A stretch of 64,000 nt of DNA from Mytilus edulis (Eukaryota > Mollusca > Bivalvia > Mytilida > Mytilidae): NCBI RefSeq assembly GCF_963676685.1, contig NC_092353.1, positions 7,034,207 to 7,098,206 of the forward strand, in the 5' to 3' direction. The notes below the pieces were generated by a model, which did no database searches, had not been told where the DNA came from, and saw only the letters and a program-made list of their open reading frames with translations. The position numbers and the translations under genes were made by a program. How positions within the stretch are numbered: the first letter of the stretch is position 1; each line of letters starts with the position of its first letter. This document shows, one piece after another, positions 28,001 through 40,000 of this stretch.

Positions 28001-31000
28001 TATAAAAGCTCTAACAAAGGCAATGCATTCACTGGTGTTAGTCTGAACTTGTTCTTTACTAAGTCTAGAAAATAAATTGTGTTTTGTTTTTATATAAACA
28101 TGTGCTAGAGTGTTTTTAATAAATAATTTATAAATAATTATAAACTGGATATATATCTTTGAAACTCGTGATAAATTATTAACTTTAAGCTTGAAATAGA
28201 GATGATTTTCTGCTCTTTGGTCAGGTTGTCGTCTCTTTGACACATTCCACATTTCCATTCTCAATTTTATCTGAAAAGTTAAAAAAAACAAAAAATGTAC
28301 AAATTTCACTCCTATCTAAAAATATAATCTAAGACTAGCTACATTGACATGTTGCACTTCATTGCTTTTTCAGCAAATGCATATACAAACTTTTCTTCGT
28401 AAGTTTGTCATTAAATACACTGATCATGACAGACATCAGAAATATTGAGTCAACACACACTTTTTATTGTTTCATTTCTATGGAAAACTTACCCCAGTTT
28501 CATGTGGTTCAGGAATTCTAAATATATCTTGTTTTCTTCCTTCAGTAAATCAGGTGGTACCTTACTTATAAAGGGAAGTAAATCTGGTGCAATCAGAGAA
28601 CAGTTTCCATAGCAACCATTTTCTAATAAGTTCCTTAGTTTTGGCCATAATGATTTTTCTATGCTTACATCTGTCCAACAGTCCTGTAAAAATATAAATA
28701 TATAAAGGTAAAGCAATATATAAATTTCTTGTCATCTATAATCTTAATTATTGTACTATATTCTAATAAACTTTTGTTGTTTTGTACAAATAGATTTTAC
28801 CGATGCTTCATATCAAACTACATAAAGAACTGACCTATTCAGGACTGCAACATTTAATGTCATTTGAATCTATCTTGCCTTTTATAGCTTGCTATGCAGT
28901 ATGGGGTTTGTTCAATGTGGGAATCAATAAAGGAACCTATAGTTCTTTGCATCCACATCATTTGGTCTCTAGTGGAACACGTGTTTCTTTGAATTTCTAC
29001 TTTTAAAGGGAAAATTCGCGATTTTTTACTTAAGGTTTAAATATGTTCATTATGACATAATATATATATTCACAAAGTTTTATCGCTATATGTGCAGCAA
29101 TAAAGGAGAAATTCAATAATTAATGAAAAAATATTAACAACTTCCTGTAGGTCGTGACGTTTTCTCCTGGTTTTTGCATGCCGGGATTTAAAATACAATC
29201 ATTAAAAGTCTTGGTTTTTAATGACATTTAAACGTAATCGTAAGCGCGCCGATGACTTATGCTTCATCTAATAACCAGCCGATAATAAGAAGATAAAACG
29301 CACAGACGTGCAATTGTACATATTCATGAGATAAATTTTCTTTGTTAAACCTATATATCCGAATTAATTTTTTAGACAACACAAAAAGTTATAAATTTAT
29401 TTTTAATTAATTCATTTTCGGACTGATAAAGTGAACAAATTAAAATACAATAATCTGTAAAGACAACATGTTGGTGTACTCTTATATATTGACCTTTTAC
29501 TGTCTCTGCTATGACTAGGTTTATACGATGTATATTCACGGTTCTGTGGCAATACTTGTAGATGGCTTGTTGAAAGGTAAATTGTTATTTGCACTTCGGT
29601 ATTTAACCACGCCTCTAGGGCACACCTTGCCAGGTGTGACTGTCTATTTGGATCAGTGGGTTATAAAACAAGGGAGCATTTAATACACACATTAAAAATA
29701 CATATTCAAGTTGGTGACAAATGAAAATAGATCGCCGTGGAATTATTTAATTATATTTGGTGCTATTATTTATTTGAATTCAAATAAATTAATTTACTTA
29801 CTTAAATAGAAATAAACAATTTTCGGTTAAAGACGGGAAACTTAATTCATGTGTCAGAATGAAATGATATACACCTCTTGTCCTTGATTTATGTCTCATA
29901 AAAAAGGGGAACTTAGAAATTAGAAATAGCTTTACCAAAGCATTTTGATTGTCTTTATCAGGCAAAAAAATGTACGAGAACACTTACATTTAGACTTTTG
30001 AAACCCATGTATTAATTAATATCTGAAACTATCTGAAGATAACTCTACGGAAGCGGAATATAAAATGTACGAATAAAGAAAAAATACTTTTGTTTTTAAA
30101 TCTTTGCACATTAATGATTAATTATTGTTATCTATTGTTCATTTAATTACTTAATTAGTTCCTAAAATATGTCTACCGCTTGGCATTAAATCTCGGTGTG
30201 GTAGGAAACGATTATTACATATAGATTATATTATTTGGATGAGGATTTGAGCTAGCCTATAAAAACACATTAATTAGTTAACATATATTCGAGATTGATT
30301 ACATACTGTTGGCATACGTGGACTAGTCTATTTACAAAACTTTTATTACAATTTACACAAAATGTATGTTTCTTTCTTATCTTCAATGTATACATGTATA
30401 TATTTTAAATTGCGCTATAGTTCCGTTACTTTCTATCCAGGCGTATAAACGAATCGTCGACAAGTGCGTACATTTTTTAAATCAATATTTCTGGTATGTT
30501 CCAATATTGATAACGAGTATATATTACATCTTCCCAAATTCACCCTTGGAAAAAATATTTAAATAGATTTTTATTTCTTCAAATCTTTTTTTTGGGGGGT
30601 ATTATTTATATTTTTATAACTAATATTCTTTACACCAGAAATGTTATTTATAAACAAGCGTATGAGTTAAGTAATCACTAGCATATTATATCACTTTCGG
30701 ACACGCAAGACAGAGATGTATATTATACACCTGATAGTTCAAAATAGAAAGTTATAAGTTATCGGCCGTGTACACTGACCAATACCTACAGAAGTGAAAC
30801 GATGCATGAACTTGCAAGCCCGACAGGAAATCGCTTGAATACCTGGACGTGTCATCTCACACCCCTCACAATACCTTTGGGAGTAATACCTTTAGCCATG
30901 CTGGTGATCAGATGAGGGAAGATCCGAATTTATTTGAATAAAGTTTATTACTTTAAAGAATTATGAACGAATTAGATTTTCGAAAACAATTTTCACGGAA

Positions 31001-34000
31001 CACTTATTTAAGATTTTAACTTTGACTTTTTAACTAATTCAAATATTAACAGTTTAAAAATAACAGACTATGGTTATTTAAAACAAAATAAGAACGTTTT
31101 CCGTATCAAGTTAGTTAGTCAGATTAAACAACCATACGATTGACAAGATATCGACACGCAATTACGACTTCATCGGTTAATGTAGTTTTGGTCCTTTGTG
31201 GTTTATAGAAATATCGTGATTATTAATCGTAGAAGATGACAAAATGGCGGAACGCAGAGAATTGATACTCAAAATTTAAAATCGATGGTGATCTCTTATC
31301 TAGCGGAATAAAACTTTAATATCTATGAATTTGAGAATTTTTATACAGAATGGACATAATATCAATTTTTGATTTTTTTGCGAAGTTTCCTTTTAACCCT
31401 TTCGCCGATGAGTCCCGGTTTACCGGGATTCACGCTTCAGACAGCTGACGATGAGTCCCGTTTTACCGGGATCGGAATACCTCTTTTATATTTCCCGCTT
31501 AAAACAGTGCAAACATGAGTTATCTTTCTTTGATGAATACCCGGATGAAAGTGTAAACATGGCGCTTCCGTTTGTTGAAAACCGTGTCAAAATCAGAGGA
31601 AATTTACGGAATTTACGAGAATTTGAAATGAGGGAACATTTTTTTTGCAAGAATATGGAAGAATTGAAGCCAAACTAGTATACTTTTTTGACAAAAAATG
31701 TCGTTTTATGTACAAAACACTTGGAATGGACATCGTTCAGTGTGAGGAATTTGTACAGCCTCATAAAATATTTCAAAATTTTGCCGTTTTGGGTTAAAAA
31801 ATTACGATTTGGGGTCAAAGAGCAGAATTTGGGGAATTTCACCTAGATAATGCCGAAAATTTGAAAACTTGAATATTTTATGAGGAAAAAATCATCAAAA
31901 CATGAACAAAACTGTGAACATGGTGTTAGTGAATGAAATAAATACACAAATAACTACAAATAAGTTTTTATTGACATTTATTATGAAGATCTCCCACTTG
32001 AGTAATAGTAGCCAGGGAAGCCATCGTCTCGGAGTAGCTTCTGTCTGGGCAGCAATCGGTGAAAGGGTTAAGGTGATATGGTTGTCTTTTGCCATCTTGG
32101 ATTGTAAAAAACAGAAAATCTATGGTCCAGATTTTCAATCAAGTTAGCAAAATTTGATGCAGGAATGCAGATAACTAATGTGAATTTGCATTTAAAAGAA
32201 CAAATTTATAAGATTATAACTTATATTAATATTTTTCCAAGTGTAGATAATTTTTGCTTGTTTTCAATGTTTTTAAATTAGCATTTTAAGGGGAGGTAAC
32301 TCTCAAATAGTGCATGTTCTGAAGGAATCTACATGGAATTTTGCAATTTGTATTTTATGCTGAGTTCACATGTAATTTGAATTCAATTTGCATTAACTGA
32401 TTCAAATTAGTTTAATTTGCATTCGAAACGCTTTACGTCTGAACATCAATTATAATTCGAATTGCAATGCGCGTCAAATTCACTTAACTGTCTTAACAAC
32501 GTTAACTTTTAATTAGTATTAACAAAAACATATTTCTAATGCGAATTGGATAATTTTAATAAGCCAATTGGAATCAATTCGAATTAAAAAAGAAGAGTGT
32601 GTGAACAAGATTAGCGAATTCGATTTGCATTTAATTCGAATTCAATTCAAAATTAAATGTACGTGTGAACGAGACATTAGCCTGAAAAAACTTTTAATAT
32701 TTTTAAAGCATTTTCTAAAAGCTATCTTCTCATATTTTATTTTGCAATTCTATCATTTAGTTAACCTTCTAATCGCAAAATGACGTTTTTTCCTGAATAG
32801 TCCATACAAAATTGGTCATTTTGTCTTAATCTGTAGCTTGAGAAAATGTGCGGCGACCTATCATTTTTATTTTATTTTTGAACATATATCAATATATACT
32901 ACGTTTTGGCAAAGTATGAACAAGTTGTAAATGGTTTTCATAATATTCAACAATAGTTTTGTTTATTCTTATTTTTAAACAAAACAAAATAAAGGGATAC
33001 ATTTGCTGGTATTTAAATTCAAAATTTCCTTAATGATAATCATATAATCTTGTATGTTATTTGCAATATGATAATGTTTTTGTGACTAAAGGGCCTTTGA
33101 TTAATCAAATGAGAATTGAATACATCTTTTTTTGTTTAATTTACCTTATCAAAATTGACAAGAGAGAGATCAGCTTCCCATACAGCAGGACAGATCACTG
33201 GATCTTTTTCTTACCTTGACAAAGTTGACCAGAGAGAGAACAGCTTCATATACAGCAGGACAGATCACTGGATCTTTTTCTTACCTTGACAAAGTTGACC
33301 AGAGAGAGAACAGCTTCCCATACAGCAGGACAGATCACTGGATCTTTTTCTTACCTTGACAAAGTTGACCAGAGAGAGAACAGCTTCCCATACAGCAGGA
33401 CAGATCACTGGATCTTTTTCTTACCTTGACAAAGTTGACCAGAGAGAGAACAGCTTCCCATACAGCAGGACAGATTACTGGATCTTTTTCTTACCTTGAC
33501 AAAGTTGACCAGAGAGAGAACAGCTTCCCATACAGCAGGACAGATCACTGGATCTCTTTCATCTATGTTGTTAAGTATGAACGGGGAAAGCTTTTTAGAG
33601 AATTCCTGTGCAACATCTGGCATTGTCTGACACATTCCTGCTAGGAAAGTATACATAGCAGCTTTAATCTGGAAAACAAACAATATAGCTTAAACAACAG
33701 ACAATGAAAACAAAAAGAAAGTTGATTTTTTTATACAAATAAGGCCGTTAGTTTTCTCGTTTGAATTGTTTTACATGTCATATTGGGGCCTTTTATAGCT
33801 GACTATGAGGTATGGGCTTTGCTCATTGTTGAAGGCCTATAGTTGTTAATGTCTGTGTCATTTTGGTCTCTTGTGGATAGTTGTCTCATTGGCAATCATA
33901 CCACATCTTCTTTTTTATATTGAGATGAAGGAAACACGCATTTAATTTAAAACAATGGATACTTTTATCTATGTCTGTGCTAATTTGTAAACATCTTTCT

Positions 34001-37000
34001 ACTTGTCACTGGACTTGACTGATATATCAACTGGCAAACAATTATTTCGCTAAATGTTTTTTAATCCATTTTACTAAAATATTTATTTCTTTTAACAAAT
34101 GTTTCATTTTTTGTTCCCATCTTTACAGATCTTTACAGAATAGAGACATTGGATAAATGTTATACAGATAACTAAATCGTTTAGGAAAACAGATCAAAAA
34201 AAAGTTTATAAAGTCCTTCAGTTTGTATTCTTTTACATCATGAAATTGTAAAAAAAAATATTGGTAAAAAGGTCATCTTTGTGTATGTCAAAACCCCTTT
34301 CTATAAAGTTAATAAACATACTGATTGAGACTTCTTATCAAGGTTGATTAAAGCATTAGTTACTACCACTTACTGAAGTAATTGTTGATTTTCCATGTTT
34401 CCAAAATTTTCCATCTTTCAGTAAAGTATTCATAAGGTGTTTGAGATCTTCAATCTGATTGGCTGGTAAAACAGTAATCAACTTTCTAAGAGCCAATAAG
34501 GAAGATGTTAACACCCTGTTGTATTTATTGACCATTTCATCCTGTTCAGTTGTACTGAAATTAAATGTATTCAATAATTTTAGAAATTCTTTTATACACA
34601 ATTATATGCCTCTCAATTTTCTCATATCGTAGACACAAAGGACAGCAGATATATAAACAAATAATATTACCGTAACAGAAAACGTGACAAAATTCTCAAA
34701 GTGAAAAGCAAAATCTCATTTTAATATAAATAAAAGAACAGCTTTCCAATACCCCCTGCATTCCACATATTTTAGACTATCCAAGGTACAATAACAATTC
34801 TAAAAAAATATTTGTTTTTGTTCTTTAAAGCTTTTCATCAATATCTTTATAGAGAAGTGAAAACTTCAGAGCGAATGCAATTTCCATCATAATTAATATT
34901 TCCAAGGGGAATAACTTGCTAAAATATTTGATCAGCAATTATATTCCAAAAAAAAATTAGACATATTGCTGATATAAACCTATGATATCAGTTTCAATAA
35001 ATTCTGGCAAGAATTGTACACATGAGAGCGCTAACGATGCAATTTTCCACATAATCAATGTTTCCAAGGGACATAACTCTTTTAAAATGATTGATACTGA
35101 TTTTTGAATTTGTTGGAGACGTTGATGATGGGTGGTTTTCTATGTTCCCATGTTTCCAGGTGACAAAACGATACCAGGTAGTTAATACAAGTACTTACGT
35201 AGAATCACTCAATGTATTAGGTGTCTGATTTAGGAGATTATCCACCAAATACTAAAATACAAAAATATGTTCATTATATATGAAAGCCTAATGTTAATAA
35301 CCTTAAAATTCTAACAACACTGATATAAACTATTATGAACTTAGAATCAATTAGTAATATTATGTCTGTAGTTTTATCCTTTACAAAAATTTAAAAGTAC
35401 AAAATGTACATCTTCTTTTCATTTAGAATAAAACATTTGGAGTTGTCTCATTAAATGTATTTTACAGACAAGTATCTGTCTTCTTGGCTAGAGTGAATGG
35501 TATCTAGGACGTAGATTGTGATAGCTACCTCTGTGACTACAGATTTACAGAAGACAAGAGCATCAGTCTGCTTGGCTGGAGGGAAAGCTGTCTGGAAAGC
35601 TTGTTGTGCTGCTGTTGACACAGTTGGGTAGGTATCACACTGACACAGTAACCAACTTCCCATTAAACTCTTCAGATAAGGGGCCAGATTCTTCCTCACT
35701 CTCAGCACTAAAGTGTTCATAGACTGCTGGATACATTCTCTAACTTTATGGTCTATGTCCTGTAAGATTAAGTATATATGTATAGCTTAGGTGTGTAGGG
35801 AATGCTACATATACTTGAGTTTACTTGTTTTTTTTTGCATCTGGTATAAAAGTGCAGTTTTCGCAAAAAAAAACTTAAGTCAGAAAATCATCTTTTAACA
35901 ATTTTCTTTCAATCAAAATAGCTTCTAACTCCTCATTTTAGCAATTTTACAAAGTTTACTGGACTAGGCTGTAGTTTGAAGGCTGATGGTGCATAAAGCA
36001 TATATTTGGTGTAATTGTTCAATGACTATTAGGTACATTGTCCGTTCTTGTAAACATTATGTAAATTAAAAAAAAAACAGTAGTGGGATAATCTTTGTAA
36101 AACTGACAAACAAATGAAGGTGTACCTACTTTTTATTTCATTTCTTGATCATGTTGATATAGTATTTTTTCAAACACTTGTATTTAATCTTACAAGAGTT
36201 GATTTAATATATATCTATATGTATAAAATGTTGAGACAATTATTCAAACTAATAAATCAATTTAAATATCATTTTAATTCCAAATCAATGGACCCCTAAG
36301 GGTATATTAATTTATTACAGACAAGAAAATAATAAAAAGAAAAACATGTATACATCTTTTTAGACAAAAAAAATCATTAAAGCTGTCAAATTCATGTTCA
36401 CCAATTTGACCCAAATTTTCATATTTGTTTTATAACAATGTAAAACATTTATCCAAATTATAACCAGGTGCTCCGCAGGGCGCAGCTTTATACGACCGCA
36501 GAGGTCGAACCCTGAACAGTTGGGGCAAGTATGGACAAAACATTCAAGCATGATACAGCTCTGAATTTGGATTGTGATCAAATTTTTGACATTACATGTT
36601 TTTTTTTTACACAAAACAAATGCCAAGATTTTACAAATCAATTAAAGATTTCTTCTTCAAACTTTTTAAATCTAAAATTAAATAGTTGACACAGCATAGG
36701 TTTCTGACACAGAATGAATGTGGTCTAATGAACTTAAAAGGTTTTTTTTGCCTTTGAGCAAATCACTATGCTGTTGAATATTAATCCTCTCAAAAAAATG
36801 TTTGAAGAAATTTTCTTTTTATTTATGAAATCTGAAATGAGAAAAATTTACCCCCCCCCCCCTTTTTTTCACATCCCCGTTTCCCTTTTTCAAAACTGAT
36901 ATCAATTCAAATTTCTAATGGAGTTTGCAACAATAACTACTCATTTAAATACATCATAAAATATTAAGATGTAAAAAAACTGCTTGTTATCACTGAATGG

Positions 37001-40000
37001 TAAAGATTATTTAAATTTATCAGTTGGTAGTAAAAAGTGTATATACATTGTATATTGTATATAACAAAGATTTAAGTTGATTCTGGACAAAGAAAGATAA
37101 CTCCAATTAAAAAAAATTCTTGCTATTGCACAAATAGGATATTTCTTGATTACTATTCTGGACAAAGAAAGATAACTCTAATTAAAAAAAAATTTGCTAT
37201 TTCACAATATTGTGCAATTAGATATTTCTTGCCATTGCACAATACTGTGCAATTGAAAAGACTTGCTATTGCACAATACTTTATATAATAATTTTAGATC
37301 CTGATTTGGACCAACTTGAAAACTGGGCCCATAATCAAAAATCTAAGTACATGTTTAGATTCAGCATATCAAAGAGGCCCAAGAATTCAATTTTTGTTAA
37401 AATCAAACTTAGTTTAATTTTGGACCCTTTGGACTTTAATGTAGAATTTGAAATTTGAAAACAGGACCAAAAATGAAGAATCTACATACACAGTTAGATT
37501 TGGCATATCAAAGAACCCCAAGGATTCAATTTTTGATGAAATCAAACAAAGTTTAATTTTGGACCCTTTGGACCTTAATGTAGACCAATTTGAAAACTGG
37601 ACCAAAAAAACTTCAATAATCAAGAATATAAGTACATTTTTAGATTCAACATATCAAAGAACCCAACCGATTCATTTTTTGTCAAAATCAAACTAAGTTT
37701 AATTTTGGACCCTTTGGACCTTAATGTAGACCAATTTGAAAACGGGACCAAAAGTTGAGAATCTACATATACAGTTAGATTCGGCATATCAAAGAACCCC
37801 AATAATTCAATTTTGATGAAATCAAACAAAGTTTAATTTTGGACCCTTTGGGCCCCTTTTTCCTAAACTGTTGGGACCAAAACTCCCAAAATCAATACCA
37901 ACCTTCCTTTTATGGTCATAAGCCTTGTGTTTAAATTTCATAGATTTGTATTTACTTATACTAACATTATAGTGCGAAAACCAAGAAAAATGCTTATTTG
38001 GGTCCCTTTTTGGCCCCTAATTCCTAATCTGTTGGGTCCTAAACTCCCAAAATCAATACCAACCTTCCTTTTGTGGTCATAAACATTGTGTTTAAATTTC
38101 ATAGATTTCCATTTACTTAACCTAAGGTTATTGTGCAAAAACCAAGAAAAATGCTTATTTGGGCCCTTTATTGGCCCCTTATTCCTAAACTATTGAAACC
38201 AAAACTCCCAAAATCAATCCCAATCTTTCTTTTATGGTCATAAACCTTGTGTCAAAATTTCATAGATTTCTATTAACTTAAACTAAAGTTATGGTGCGAA
38301 AACCAAGAAAATGCTTATTTGGGCCCTTTTTGGCCCCTTATTCCTAAAATGTTGGGACCAAAACTCCCAAAATCAATACCAACCTTCCTTTTATGGTCAT
38401 AAACCTTGTGTTAAAATTTCATAGATTTCTATTCACTTTTACTAAAGTTAGAGTGCGAAAACTAAAAGTATTCGGACGCCGGACGACGACGATGACGACG
38501 GACGACGACGACGACGGACGACGACGACGACGACGACGCCGACGCCAACGTGATAGCAATATACGACGAAAATTTTTTCAAAATTTGCGGTCGTATAAAA
38601 AGTCTAAAATAAACAATTTACAGGGCATGGGAACAATAATATGTAGGTTTGTTTGATTTTTATTTTAGTCCAGAAGCAATCTAATTAACTGTCGAGTTGA
38701 CCTAGTTTAATTACAATATTTGTAATACATGTACCATTCTGGTCAGGGATCTAAAAGAAAATATCATATTTTCCCTACAACTTTTGATTGTTTCCAGCCA
38801 TTTTAAGCCTATTAAGTTGTATTTGTTATAAGTTATTTTCTTACTTTGTTCATATAAGAGAAGATGCCAGTTTGACATATAAAAAATAGTTTGTGATAAT
38901 TTTTTTTAATTTTTTTTTCTTATCTCTTGAAAGTTCAAACTTACAAGAGCAACTTTATTGTAGATTCTTGGCCAGAAAGGTAAGACAGCCTTTAGATGTT
39001 CTATGTCTTTCTCTTCACATAGGACACTGAACTCCTGCAATGCCTGTAAATACAAAACACATATATACTGCGAAAGTTGACAATGAAACATTTTTGTTTG
39101 ATATTGATCTATTGTTCAAATTGTTAATTTTCAAGAACAATTTATCTTGAAAGATTATCATTTCTAATATAAATTTTATTTTTGAAAAACCAAGTGTTGC
39201 GTTTTCACTGGCACTCAGTATATATACATGATATATGCATCAGATTTCAGAATGCGAGTAGTTATTATTGCGATACTTACCAAGTCACATTTATAAAAAT
39301 CCTTGTAATAATTTTTGAATTTACAGTATTGCAATAGATTTTGAGTTATGAATACCATTTTCTGACAACTACTGTAATTTTGAAATCAAAAAAATATACA
39401 TGTTATACTAGTAACTACAAAATGTCTCATTGATGTTTTCTTTTTAAAAGCTAATTTCATAATACATCACCACATGTTCTGACAATTCTTTTTGGGGGTA
39501 AAACAGACTTTGACGGCATAGTTTGTATAATTCATTATAGCAGGTCTTTCTCCTTGTGAAGAATGGCCCTATACTACTATAAGTTAATTAGTCTGGAGCA
39601 TATTATTCAGTCTCTTTGTGGAGAATGACCCTATACTACTACAAGTTAATTAGTCTGGAGCATAATGATATAATTCAGTGGTTTTTCGTTATTTGCTGTA
39701 TATCATTTTAGTATTTAGTTTTATTATTTTGTAGTTATTTTTCCTGTTTGAATTGTTTTACATTTGTCATTTCAGCACCTTTTAACATCACTATACAGTA
39801 TGGGTTCTACTCATTGTTGAAGGCTGTAAGGTCACCTGTTATTGATACCTTCAATGTCATTTGGTCTCTGGTGAAGAATTGTTTCAATAGTAATCATAAC
39901 ACTTTTTTTTTTTTAATTAAAGTCCCTTATGAAAATGGCTAGTTATTATTATACCTTAACTTTAGTCGTACTATCTTTCTTAGTCAATTTCCTCAGAACC

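Noticed and set aside
28182..28309. Minus-strand open frame upstream of LTN1 exon 9 with an acceptor-like site
   Set aside because: The sequence is a copy of the AATGTGTCAAAGAGAC interspersed repeat; the true exon starts at 28064 and joins exon 8 in phase without it.
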